Shown here one piece after another: positions 1 through 9,500 of a stretch of 64,000 nucleotides of DNA. Under the pieces are notes generated by a model. The model had not been told where the DNA came from, did not search any database, and saw nothing but the letters and a program-made list of their open reading frames with translations. Position numbers and translations under genes: made by a program. Numbering within the stretch: position 1 is the stretch's first letter; each line of letters starts with the position of its first letter. The stretch covers positions 72,548,144-72,612,143 of the forward strand of contig OX578276.1 of NCBI GenBank assembly GCA_951217055.1, read 5' to 3'. Source of the DNA: Gerris lacustris. Lineage: Eukaryota > Arthropoda > Insecta > Hemiptera > Gerridae.

Positions 1-660
1 GTCACAGAATACGCAGCAGAGTTAAGGAAACTCTCGGTAAAATGCAAATTTTCTTGTGAGTGAAAAAGGTCATATGCAAATCGAATTATAAAAATGCAAT
101 TTGTTCGTGGGGTGAGGGATAAAGAAATAAGAATAAAACTATTACAGGGAAGTGATGAAGCAAGGTTCACTGAAGTCTTAGCAACTGGCAGTGGAACAAG
201 CAAAATTAGAAAATAATAAGATGGAAAATACTGGAAACCAGAATAACGCATACCAATTGAGGAGAGGAGTTAAGTACAGAACTCAACTAAATGAAAACGC
301 TGGAAACCAAGAGAATAATACTACTAAAAGTTTTGGCCAAAAGCATCAACAAGAAAGGAAGAACAGAGAACAATCGAAGGAAATATTTTCGAAAATGAAG
401 GGGAAGTGTTACTGTTGTGGACAAGAAAATCACAGAGCAAAAGACTGTTTTATAAGGGGAACTGCAGGTTGTACAACCTGTAATATAAAAGGACATTTGG
501 AGACCGTATGCAGCAAAAAGAAATTACAAAAAGAACTTCACCAGAACGAGATTGGAGAGTCAAGTGAAGAGGAGGACAACTTGTATGAAATGAACAAAAT
601 TAAGTGTAAGTCGTCTGACAAATTTCTAATTGACTTATTAATAGATGGGAAACCGTTAAA
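1..660 (+). pseudogene. gag: Ty3/gypsy retrotransposon gag remnant (5' end outside window)
   Basis: Gag of a Ty3/gypsy-type LTR retrotransposon, the protein that packages element RNA. Gag-like sequence is readable from the first bases (VTEYAAELRKLSVKCKF near 1-55, then QFVRGVRDKEIRIKLLQ from 96), so the true start and 5' LTR lie upstream of the window. Two CCHC zinc knuckles are intact, CYCCGQENHRAKDC and CTTCNIKGHLETVC (about 406-510), both C-x2-C-x4-H-x4-C. The reading frame changes near 55-90 and near 187, so no single ORF covers the region; the longest open stretch is 191-724. Gag passes into the protease with a -1 frame change near 656-663. That could be a programmed frameshift or decay; no classical slippery heptamer is obvious. 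Confidence 0.85.
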
Positions 661-981
661 ATGGAAATCGATACAGGAGCGGCGATTAGTACAATTTCAA
701 GATTTCAGGAACTGCAAAAATTGAAAATTAACAAACAGCTAGAGAAAACGTCAGTGGAATTGAGGACATATACCGGTGAGAAAATTAAACCTCTTGGTAT
801 TATATGGGTACAGATCAAGTATAAAGAATTTGTATTTGAGGGGAAGCTTTTTGTAATTGACCAAGACGTAGACTCTATTTTTGGTAGGAATTGGTTAAAA
901 GAAGTTAAATTTAATTTAGCTGACATAAACATTGTAAATAAGGAGAGTTTTAAAGTTGGCTTTAAACAAACTATTCAATAA
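661..981 (+). pseudogene. Ty3/gypsy aspartic protease segment
   Basis: Retropepsin-like aspartic protease that would process the Gag-Pol polyprotein. The active-site triplet is visible as IDTGAAIS at the start, followed by a conserved mid-domain (ELRTYTGEKIKPLG) and the terminal IFGRNWL motif near 880-900, which corresponds to the usual LGxDWL-type element. The length, about 95 residues, suits the family. It is in a -1 frame relative to the gag ORF. The start codon at 661 is probably not used as an initiator, since family members make the protease within a polyprotein. The frame changes again between 950 and 981, where it runs into the reverse transcriptase. Confidence 0.8.
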
Positions 982-1890
982 TTATTCAGTTATTTTTTCT
1001 AAGGGTATTGGAGAAATACCAGGGGTTAGAGGGCATTATTATTTAAAGGACGGGGCTAGACCAATATATTGGAAGCCAAGACCTGCACCGTACGCTATTC
1101 GAGAAAAAATTGAAAAAGAACTTGAGAGATTAGAGATGGAAAATATTATCTCCAAAGTTGATTTCTCGGAGTGGGGAACTCCTGTTGTACCGGTAGTAAA
1201 ACCGAATGGGACTTTGCGACTTTGTGCGGACTACAAAGTTACTGTAAACAAAGCTATTAAGGACGAACCATATCAGATTCCGAGAATAGAGGATATAATA
1301 TATGCGAGTATGAGTGGAGCCTGGTACTTTTGTTCGTTAGATATAAGCAATGGGTACTTACATATGGTTATTACATATGGACGAGGAGAGTGCGGTGATG
1401 CAGACATTAAGTACACATAAAGGTAGGGTACACAAAGGGTCAACAGGTTGATTTTCGGAGTCAAAACCGCACCCCAACTCTGGAATAGGTTCATGGATAG
1501 AACTTTGCAGGGTATCTCAGGAGTTTATTTCTTATTTGACGACATAGTTGTGACCGGACGGACATACGAAGAAACATTGAAACGACTAGAAATGGTATTT
1601 AGGAAATTGACGGAGCAAAATTTAAGAGTGAATAAAGAAAAATCAAAATTTTTTGAGACACGTATCGAATATCTAGGACACATAATTGATGAGAAAGGGC
1701 TACATAAGTCTTCAAAAAAAGTGCAGGCAATTATACAGGCAAAGATTCCAGAAAACGTTCAGAAATTGAGAGCATTCTTGGGACTGGCCAACAATTACAA
1801 TAGATTTATTCCTCACTTGGCAACTTTATTGAGTCCCCTAAATAAATTATTACAAAAAGGGATAAAGTACGACTGGTGTGAAGAGTGTCA
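956..1890 (+). pseudogene. pol: Ty3/gypsy reverse transcriptase segment, frameshifted
   Basis: RNA-dependent DNA polymerase domain. Visible motifs in order: a linker typical of gypsy pol (KPRPAPYAIREKIEKELERL), WGTPVVPVVKPNGTLRLCADY (about 1172-1233), LDISNGYLHM around the first catalytic Asp (about 1339-1368), then after a break IFGVKTAPQLWNRFMD (1451-1498), and the catalytic pair in FLFDDIVVTG (about 1530-1558). The usual YxDD box here reads LFDD, so the tyrosine two residues before the Asp pair is lost. The region between 1380 and 1448 is shifted in frame and holds stops, so this copy is not functional. The thumb and connection (EYLGHIIDEKGL, FLGLANNYNRFI) follow in frame to about 1850. 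Confidence 0.9.
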
Positions 1891-2400
1891 GAAGAGTTTT
1901 GAAAAATTAAAGGAAGAGGTAATAGGAGAACGGACGTTAGCCCATTATGATCCTAAAGAAGCGTTAGTTCTGGCAACAGATGCCTCTCCGGTAGGATAAG
2001 GTGCGGTATTATCGCATAGATATAGTAATGGAGAAGAAAAACGAATAGCATTTGCCTCACGTAGTTTGAATAAAAGTGAAAAACAATATAGTCAAATTGA
2101 CAAAGAAGCATTAGGAATTTATTGGAGATTAAAGCGATTTTTTCCTTTTTGTTATGGGCGAAAATTTATACTTATCACGGACCACAAACCACTTGTTTCC
2201 TTCCTAGGACCTCATACAGCATTGCCAACACTGTCAGCTACTAGGCTTATCCATTACGCTTTATTTCTATCAGGTTTTGACTATCAGATAATATATAGAA
2301 ACACAGCTAAGCACGGAAATGCGGATTTATTATCACGGTTTCCAACTGAAAAGCCTAAGAAACAAGAAGGAAAAGATGAAGCAGAACAGTTTCAGATAAG
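1891..2400 (+). pseudogene. Ty3/gypsy RNase H segment with premature stop
   Basis: RNase H domain that degrades the RNA strand during reverse transcription. TDASPVG (about 1975-1995) is the first catalytic-Asp motif and is followed directly by a TAA stop at 1997-1999, after which the family pattern continues in the same frame (GAVLSH). Further motifs: KQYSQIDKEALGIYW (catalytic Glu, about 2080-2126), ITDHKPLVSFLG (second Asp, about 2170-2208) and the C-terminal HGNADLLSRFP (about 2314-2346), where the Asp of NADLLSR completes the active site. The stop looks like a single-base nonsense change. Confidence 0.88.
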
Positions 2401-2836
2401 AAAATTAGAAACCTTAACTATCACGGCAAAAAGAATAGAAGAAGAGACAGAAAAGAACGAAGTGTTGCAGAAAATCTTAAAAGCATTAAAAGAAGGAGGT
2501 ACATTAAAAAGATTTGGGTTGAAAGATGAAGAGTACACGTTACAAGGAGGCTGCATTTTCAGAAGTAGTCGGGTGGTGATTCCAAGAGTGTTAAGACACA
2601 TTGTGTTGAAGGAATTACATGTAGGGCACCTAGGCATTGTTAAAATGAAACAACTTGCAAGAAATCATTGCTACTGGCCGAATGTAGACAAGGAAATCGA
2701 AGATATAGTGAGGAGTTGCCACGCATGCTGCCAGAGGTAAAACAACCCTCCAAAAGCAGAAGATCATCCATGGACCGGACGGACCATGGAGCAGGATTCA
2801 CATAGACTTTGCGGAACCAACAACGGGAAAATTTTA
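2401..2836 (+). pseudogene. Ty3/gypsy integrase N-terminal zinc-binding region
   Basis: Linker followed by the integrase HHCC domain. The zinc ligands are seen in LHVGHLGIVKMKQLARNHC and, about 30 residues on, CHACC (about 2612-2735), with the family landmark YWPNVDKEIEDIV between. The open frame ends at 2738-2740. The expected downstream sequence (HPW, then an HIDFA-type start of the catalytic core) can be read from about 2767 to 2816 but in a shifted frame. The last 20 bases of this segment (2817-2836) form the left copy of the target duplication made by the Penelope-like insertion, so the core domain resumes at 4243. Confidence 0.85.
2817..2836. repeat. Left 20-bp target-site duplication of the Penelope-like insertion
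   Basis: The 20 bases ccaacaacgggaaaatttta at 2817-2836 recur exactly at 4243-4262. Gypsy integrase sequence is continuous when one copy and the material between are disregarded, which proves an insertion rather than a rearrangement. Confidence 0.95.
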
Positions 2837-4242
2837 CTTATTGGTAAGTAGGGTCTAAAAGGAAAAAATTAGAAGCTCACTTTTGCGATATTTCGACCCC
2901 TCTTTGGGTCATCTTCAGGCTGAAAACCATATTTATTGTTAGTAACTCTTATAAAGTCGTTATATTTTGTAACATAATACATAATTAAAAATGCTTATAT
3001 ATCTACCTGACTAGAAGATTACTATTTCATCCTTTAGTTTTTAAATTAAATTTTCTCTAACCTAGGTGGCTATTGTCAATCTGAAATAATAAATCTCTGA
3101 TATAGGGTTGGTTCATGTTAAGTATAATTCAGGTTCTATTGGATATTAATATTTTGTACTTACTGTTTTGATAAGTTTCCTTAAAATTCCATAGATATCC
3201 TATGATTGTCAGTACAAATATTTGTTACAAGTCTACACTTATTATTAAAAATACTAATTTAAATTCCTAATTTTTCACCAAACCAACCTCTCAAGGCATG
3301 TCTTTGCTAATTTGATTAATTTGAATAATTTATCCAGAGTAATTAGGTGTAGATTGGTGTTTTGCTGGCCTAGAGTGACAAAACATCACATGACTGTGAC
3401 CAGTGGTATGTAGTTAAAAGCTTGAATTTTGGTTTTACTATGGTCATTTATGTAATTTATCATTTAAAACTTTTTTGGATTAAAGATTATTTTATATTCA
3501 TTTATTTAATATGCTGTAAGATCCCGGAATAAAATTTATTCAGTTCCCTGCAATCTTTTTTGTGATTAATGTTGTTTTTTTCTTTGGATATATTCAGGGC
3601 TTCTAAGAGTAGTCTTTTTTTATCATTTGTTTCTGAAATGAGAATTTTGGTTCCAGAAAAATTCATTTCATGGCTCATCTGTTTGCAATGTATCGCAAGG
3701 GCAGTTTTATCATCCTGTGCTCTGATATTAGCCATGTGCTGCTTTTGCCGGTTGCCCCATGTTTGTCGAGTTTCACCTATGTAAAGACCCGGACAATCTT
3801 TACATGGTACTTTATAAACTACCCCCATTCTCTCTTCCAACTTAAGTTTATCTTTTAACTTGGTGTAATGAAAATTTTCTAATTTATTGATTGGTTTAAA
3901 ACCAAAACTAAGTTGGCAATCAAATTTCTTATATAATTCCCCTATATCCTCAGAAAGACCTTTAATGTAGGATAGACTTGAGAATTTTACTATTGTATTA
4001 TTCCGCTCTGTTGATGTATGTGAATTATTTATACACTGGTGCCACCATTTACTGACTAATCTCTTTGGGAAAAAATTGGTAATCAATTTCTGGAAAATAT
4101 GTGTTTTAATGTTATCCATGTATTCTATGTCTGTTAGTTTAATAGACCTGGAGATTAAATTCATAGCAGTATTCTTTTTTTGGATGAACGGATGGTTTGA
4201 CATAAAATTTAAAAATCTATCTCCTTTGTCTTTTTTGTCAAG
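2837..4242 (-). mobile_element. 5'-truncated Penelope-like retroelement nested in gypsy integrase
   Basis: A 1.4-kb insertion on the minus strand. Its 5' end (near 4242) starts inside an ORF, so the element is 5' truncated as expected for target-primed retrotransposition. Its 3' part (3501 down to 2837) is noncoding and AT-rich and ends with a short inverted repeat, gaccc/gggtc (2896-2910), inside a stretch reading CTGAAGA...GAAA on the minus strand. The same terminal block reappears as a fragment at 10672-10735. The 20-bp exact target duplication shows the insertion is recent relative to the decay of the gypsy host copy. Confidence 0.88.
3502..4203 (-). pseudogene. Penelope-like RT C-terminus plus GIY-YIG endonuclease (truncated)
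   Basis: The open frame runs from the truncation point at about 4242 to a stop at 3502; the first ATG is at 4203 but is unlikely to be a genuine start. The N-terminal part (SNHPFIQKKNTAMNLISRS) matches the end of a Penelope-type reverse transcriptase. The C-terminal 90 residues hold the GIY-YIG endonuclease: GVVYKVPCKDC followed by LYIGETRQTWGNRQKQH, with the paired cysteines and the YIG-Arg-His residues typical of Penelope-like elements rather than of LINEs. No stop or frameshift interrupts these 234 codons, so the element may have been active recently. The polymerase catalytic motifs are absent because of the truncation. Confidence 0.88.
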
Positions 4243-4959
4243 CCAACAACGGGAAAATTTTATTTTGTAGTGGTAGATCCTTTTACAAAGTGGATTGATG
4301 TAAGGGCAACGAAAACAACTACAGCTCTTTGGTGCAAGAAAGAATTGACGAAATTGTTCTCCTGCTTCGGTCTACCCCGGACATTAGTTTCAGATAACGG
4401 ACCTCAATTTACTTCAACCCTGTTCAAGGAACTTTTGAAAAATAATGGCATCGAGCATAAGACCATCGCTCTATATCATCCTAGTTCGAATGGAACGGCC
4501 GAGAGGGCAGTTCAAACGGTCAACGTACATCTAAAAGCAATGGGGGATGAACCAGGGGAGATAGATGAGAAAATATACAGACTGTTAATGCAATTAAGGA
4601 ATGCACCGGATCAGCAGGGTATTTCAGCCTACAGGCGGATGTACGGACGAGAGATTAGAACGAAGCTTGGACTTATGAATCAAATACCGAGGAAAGAAGG
4701 ACATAAAGAAATAGCCCTTAAGAGCAGACATTTTAGAAAAGGTGGCAGAGTCCAGGTAAGGAACTACGCTACAGGACAAGCAGTAAAGTGGAGCTTTGGA
4801 GATGTTACAGAAAAAATTGGTGCAGTAATGTACCTAGTAAAAATGAATAATGGTGACATCTGGAAGAGGCACATTGATCAGATGAGAGGTACAAATTTTG
4901 AGGGGAAATATGATGTGTCTAATTCAATATGTCAAAACAATTCAGTCTTGTATACATAA
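4243..4959 (+). pseudogene. Ty3/gypsy integrase catalytic core and C-terminus
   Basis: Retroviral-type integrase core. After the target duplication the sequence reads GKFYFVVVDPFTKWIDV, then VSDNGPQFTS (second catalytic Asp, about 4390-4420) and HPSSNGTAERAVQ (Glu, about 4477-4515), with exactly 35 residues between the second Asp and the Glu (DD35E). The C-terminal part contains KGGRVQVRNY and KRHIDQMR, which correspond to the GPY/F-like tail of gypsy integrases. The frame is open from 4270 to the stop at 4957-4959. No 3' LTR or polypurine tract follows: a Tc1/mariner-like relic starts about 15 bases downstream, so the retrotransposon is 3' truncated. Confidence 0.9.
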
Positions 4960-4974
4960 TAAAAGGACTTATTA

Positions 4975-5262
4975 GTTACTGATCCTAGGACCAGTATTAG
5001 AAGGGCTTCGGCTGTATTGGGAATTCCATGGACGCAGATGTTTAGAATTTTGAAAAGAATTCAACTGTGCCTTCCATGACACTCCCGCCTAGGAGCTGAC
5101 CATAGCTGACTTTAATGCGAGGGTGCTGCGGGGGTATTGCGATTGGATATTACAAAGAACTGTCACATTTTATTTTGTGGATAGACGAGTCCCTTCTTAC
5201 AAGAGCTGGTGCTATTAATTTTCACAACACTCATACAAGGCTCACTGCAAATTGCTTGTACT
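4975..5262 (+). pseudogene. Tc1/mariner-like (IS630-type) transposase relic
   Basis: Fragment of a DDE transposase of the kind common in insects. Frame 1 reads VTDPRTSIRRASAVLGIP and then QMFRILKRIQL, a helix-turn-helix-like segment. About 100 bases on, another frame reads WIDESLLTRAGAINFHNTHT (about 5178-5237), matching the conserved DEs...HNTH block around the second catalytic Asp of this superfamily. The two parts are joined by frameshifts and stops (first stop at about 5080), so this is dead. Assignment rests on motif order and spacing only; terminal repeats were not found. Confidence 0.65.
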
Positions 5263-6512
5263 GAGGCCGCAACATTTCATAGAGCTGTTACTTAATAAGT
5301 TGATTTTCTAATAGTTTTTCTACTATTTCTCTATAAAAACTTACGTAAACTATAGACAATGCTATAGAGAATTAAAGCTTATAAAATTGCGCAATTTTTT
5401 AAACATTTTAAATATTACAATAGGTATGAAAATATAGAAGTTATGAAAGCTCCAATTTGTATAAAAATTTGATATAATTTCCAATTTTAATGTTTTTCTT
5501 GCATTATCACTAAGTTTATAAACGTATTAAGTACTAAAAAAGTAGTGATTTCTTAAAGAAAATTGAATGCTCTTTCCGATGCTGCAAACTGCATCTTTCT
5601 ATCTTATTTAGATTTATATTTATTACGTAGTTTATGGCTAAAACATGACCTAAATAAAAAAATCGATGTATCGATATATCTCGAAATCGAAGGTCCGTAG
5701 GACCCAAGGTTACTAGACATTTTTGGTCAGAAATTTGATGTAGATTCATAGGTTTTTCTCTGTAGGTACTTATGCGGAACACCCTGCATAGCCCTCCGCA
5801 AATACTTATCCGCTAGCTGTGAACCCACCTTTAGTCTTAGTTCTAGACAACTAGATCTAATATATGCAGACGCATATTGAAGAGGAAAGCCTTTTAACAG
5901 TGTTGTTAAAAGTGGCATCGAGAAGAGCCTTCTTCTCGATGCCACAATGATCATTTCTGTAAATCTTTTTCTATTATCAAAAAGCAAATAAAATAGAAAA
6001 AAGTAATATACAAATTAAGCTTTCAAGGAATGACCCCCATGCAACTACTACTTTCTTTGCAGAGGATGCGTGGATAGGGAATACAACCAGTTAACTTTGG
6101 GTAGTACTGCAGGCACACCGCCAAGGAGAAGAAGCTGATAAGTATCTAAGTTGACAGTGTTGGGTCAGGAGAAAGTACCAACATAACTTCGCGGGACAGA
6201 AAGTTGATTTCACAACTTTTTTGGACCACAGATTGGCGGGGTGTTTTTTTTTTTTTTTTTTTTTTTACCACACAAGTGGTTTTTGGTCAGGTTTCATGAC
6301 TTTTTGTATGGTTCCTAAGGAAGGATTCTCTAAACTGATTATTTCTACACATTAGAGTCAAATAAAAGTGAAGTTAAGAGCTTGACAAGGTCTATGGAGA
6401 TTATAGAACTACGAGACCTGTGACATTGAAAGAACTTACCATTCTGATAGTAGAAGCATAGAAAACATAAAAGAAATCGGGTACAGGGTACCTCAGAACT
6501 TTTCCTCACTTC
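5263..6512. other. AT-rich intergenic DNA with one perfect hairpin
   Basis: No coding sequence is recognised. It holds a 14-bp perfect inverted repeat with a 6-nt loop at 5912-5945 (arms gtggcatcgagaag / cttctcgatgccac) and a 20-nt T tract near 6247. The phrase gtgaacccaccttta near 5820 recurs near 43988, suggesting a fragment of a dispersed repeat. Confidence 0.5.
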
Positions 6513-6603
6513 AGAGGCCACTAAAGTGGCCTCTCCTGCTGCTTCGCAGAAGGAGGAAGCAGCATTGGACGTGGTCTGTACTTGGATGGGTGACCGTGCT
6601 GAA
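6513..6603 (+). other. 5S rRNA-like fragment preceded by two perfect hairpins (SINE3-like or 5S pseudogene)
   Basis: The stretch gtacttggatgggtgaccg at 6577-6595 matches the C-box/internal control region of eukaryotic 5S rRNA, and the preceding ggacgtggt (6567-6575) also aligns with 5S. Only the 3' half of a 5S-like sequence is present, so it cannot be a functional 5S gene. Immediately upstream are two hairpins: 6513-6522 with 6525-6534 (10 bp, 2-nt loop) and 6537-6545 with 6556-6564 (9 bp, 10-nt loop). This may be a 5S-derived SINE (SINE3 type) or a processed 5S fragment. Confidence 0.5.
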
Positions 6604-6759
6604 CAAACTGATTTATTATCATTCTTCAAAACAACCTTATTTTTAATACCTATATTTTATTTAATTATTTGAAGTTTGGCGGTATTTTGACAGATGTAAA
6701 CAAACTTTGAAGTCATCAAAATTATCGCACTAATAAATAATTATATTCACTTATAACTT

Positions 6760-7235
6760 TTAAACTAATTAATGGAATTTCATCGGGGTTTTTTATATTT
6801 GTTCCTTAATTTTTCCGGTTCCAACGATATGCTATACGTCAAAAACCTATTTATACCTTCGGTATTATTAACCGTCAAAGTTTAAAATTTGATAACTTCA
6901 AAATGGCGGCCAATATCAAAATGAAATTTGGTGGGCTTGTTAGTCATACAGAGGTATATTTGTGCCAAATTTCACCATTGTCGGTTTATTACGTTTTTTT
7001 TTAATTTTTGCTGACCCAACAAACTGGGTTCAAGATGGCGGAAAAATATGATTTTCCGGGTGTCACCACTTCAACAGGTAAGGACTGATTTTTCTGCCAA
7101 GTTTCAACTCTTTAGGTTAAATACCTTGGGCGCTACGATGATAACACACACACATTCATACTACATACAGACGTCATGCTGAAAACCACTCAGGAGGTCT
7201 TAAAAACACCCAAAACGGATAATTCCGTTGAAATC
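6760..7235 (-). repeat. Dispersed repeat R3, minus copy
   Basis: About 470 bp that is, read on the minus strand, the same sequence as 27440-27985: it begins with the gatttcaacggaattatccgtt block, then acctcctgagtgg, a cgccatcttgaa block, and ends near the ccggaaaaattaaggaac block. A diverged copy is at 53470-53780 and a short head fragment at 62145-62240. No ORF or clear terminal repeat is seen, so the class is undetermined. Confidence 0.7.
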
Positions 7236-7570
7236 TCGAACCTCTGTATAATTGTCAGGCTCACCACTTCGTATGACGCTTACTTGGTTTCTACCCATTT
7301 TAGACTGTTCGCTAATCGCTAGTTTGGTTTCTCGCGCCACATTCAGCGTAGGAATGAGTTGAGTGGTTGTAAGGGGGGGGGGTGCACTAGGGCCCTAGAC
7401 GAATCCAAAAAGCCCTCATTCATTAAAATCGGTTCAGTAGTTTAGGCTGTAGGGTGCGTCAACGTAAAATGAAGGAAGAATAAGAATAAGAAGTAATCAA
7501 AACTACCATTTTAAAACCTATTTTTCTCTACTTCTACTTGACCGATTTCGACTTTTCTTTTTTTATTTTG
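7236..7570. other. Unassigned spacer
   Basis: Contains a 12-nt G run near 7371-7381. The phrase ttaaaatcggttcagtagtttaggc (about 7424) resembles a block shared by several dispersed repeats here, so it is probably repeat debris. No gene is seen. Confidence 0.4.
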
Positions 7571-7578
7571 ATCTACAG

Positions 7579-8282
7579 CAGCGGTTCCCAAACTGTGGTA
7601 CGCGGGATCGTGTCCAGTGGTACGCGCCGCATATTTCCGGTTGTTAGGAGTGTATTCATCCCTTATATACCTCAAAAACAAGTATAGAAACAGACTGTCC
7701 TGCGTTGAGTATGATTTGCGTTTAAAACTCAGCCCCATCACTCCAGAAATTGTTTGTTTGAGCCAATTATTGCAAGCACATCCATCCAATTACATGCTTA
7801 TCCAATAATCTGCCTAACCATATTGTTTATTCGGACGTATTCTTTGTTTTTAATAAATTTTTTTTTTTGTTTTTAATACTAGTTTTTATTAATATTCTAT
7901 GTTCTGTTCGTGTTATTTTGTTGAAATTTGATGTTCTTTAATGAATGTATTATTTTACTAAATAAAATAGAATTTATATTTAGTCCTTTTTTTAACAATC
8001 ATGCTCAAACACCTTCTCTCAATCCGGATTGAAGGTAAAAAAAAATAATGATACAGTACGCAGGTCTGGTACAACTTTAATTTAAAAAAGTTTTGCATTA
8101 AAAATAATGTGATACCCTACGTTTTTGAACCTTTAAAACTCAAAATTTTTTCGGGGGAAGGCCGCGAACCCCCTTTCTTCTGTAAAATAAAGACCTGGAT
8201 ATTCCTGTATAAACATCAGTGGTACATGAAAAAGTCAAGACATATTAAGTGGTACGCCACCAAAAAGGTTTGGGAACCCCTG
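7579..8282. mobile_element. Non-autonomous hAT element with perfect 8-bp target duplication
   Basis: The left end begins CAGCGGTTCCCAAACTGTGG and the right end finishes GGTTTGGGAACCCCTG, the inverted CAGNGGTTCCCAAAC-type terminus characteristic of hAT superfamily elements. The 8 bases outside are identical on both sides (atctacag at 7571-7578 and 8283-8290), as expected for hAT insertion. The interior (704 bp in all) has no transposase-like ORF. Subterminal ggtacgc-type repeats occur next to both ends (7597-7625 and 8249-8260), as is usual for transposase binding sites. Confidence 0.9.
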
Positions 8283-8460
8283 ATCTACAGGACACGGCCT
8301 TCAAAGATATTAAAAAAAAATATTTAGATAGCTTGAACGTATTCCACGCTGCAGACCCTCAAAAACCCTAGTTTGTCACCTACAGTATATATGCAATACA
8401 CTGGCAGCTTTCGTGAAATTTTGTCTTTTTGACTTGGCGGGGCAGAACGCTGCTGCGTTC

Positions 8461-8463
<3 letters not shown>

Positions 8464-8543
<80 letters not shown>

Positions 8544-8544
8544 C
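8464..8544. repeat. (TA)n microsatellite
   Basis: About 80 bp of nearly pure TA/AT dinucleotide. Any open frame across it (Tyr-Ile repeats) is an artefact. Confidence 0.98.
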
Positions 8545-9030
8545 TTTTTTTATATTTTGCATTCTTTATTGGTTTAATAAATTAAAATATACCCCCCCCC
8601 CCCCGCCAACCACTATAGAACGGCCGGTCGCTGGTCCCATAATTTTGAAATAATTCATAAAATCCATCAAGAACAAATAACTCGTACAGAAATAATTCAT
8701 GATAATACCATATTGTGGGGCGATGAAAATTTCCCGAAAAAATTTTATTTATCTTGTCGTTATTACCGATAAACCCCCGGAGGATCGAACCAGGGACCTC
8801 CGAGGTCGAAGAAAAAATGGTACTCTTATAGAAAAGGGCCCCCCTTTTAGTTTTTTATACAGAAGAGTTTATATCCCTTTGTCTAACTACCTATTAAGAC
8901 AAAGGGATATTCAGTCCAATATGCTTTGGGACAAAGGAATATCACATTTTTGCATACAAAAAGTGTGTATTCGGTTGTCAGAAGGTATATTAGATTAAAA
9001 AAAAGTGGGGGGCCCTTTTTTATAAAAGTG
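8545..9030. repeat. Possible MITE with GGGGGGCCCTTTT ends and a 14-bp hairpin; tRNA-like B box upstream
   Basis: Inverted ends aaaagggccccccttttag (8833-8851) and a matching ggggggcccttt block (9006-9018) bound about 190 bp. Inside is a perfect 14-bp hairpin, arms 8871-8884 and 8897-8910 with a 12-nt loop. Just upstream (8785-8800, minus strand) is ggttcgatcc, a Pol III B-box-like sequence in a GC-richer patch, consistent with a tRNA-derived SINE fragment. No A box was found. Confidence 0.45.
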
Positions 9031-9034
9031 CCGA

Positions 9035-9500
9035 AAAAATAGACTGCCAATTGGTGTGGCACTTAGCTTCCTCGCATCCTATCCACGTACTTTATTGATT
9101 TTATGCTTTTACAAGTCATTATTGTCAAATTGGTTTAACTCTTTCCCCCGTTTTTTTTAATCTGTCAAAATTGTTTAGATTTTTTACACGAATTAAAGTA
9201 TCAATTTAGCAAAAGTTAAAGAGCGTAGACGGTTCAAATTAATCTGGGGCTATATGCGGGTTACTTTCGGTAAACTATAAAAGTTTTATTCAAATCAGAT
9301 AAGTACTTTTGAAGCTATAGGTGAATGTATGTTTGTGCGCATGTGGAAGAGAAACAACGCATGTTTTTAAGATATGTTGGTTCGCAAAAATTGAAACGTA
9401 TTTCTGTCTTGGAATTTTTGAAATCGGAGACCTAAAAATGTTTCGTTCCTCAGAACAATCACATAACTTCCGTTATCTTCGGTAAGCTCGGAAGCAAAAT
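9035..9500 (+). repeat. Dispersed repeat R1, plus copy
   Basis: Starts gccaattggtgtggcacttagc, contains gtatgtttgtgcgcatgtgg and tttctgtcttggaatttttgaaatcgg, and ends ttcggtaagctcgg. The same order occurs at 52830-53380 (+), 58770-59385 (-) and, diverged, at 38390-39005 (+), with end fragments at 41030-41215 (-) and 58440-58535 (-). This copy lacks the central cgacagac block seen in the 53-kb copy. No coding capacity; class unknown. Confidence 0.75.

Noticed and set aside
6567..6603. Functional 5S rRNA gene
   Set aside because: Only part of the 3' half is present and the terminal helix is missing.
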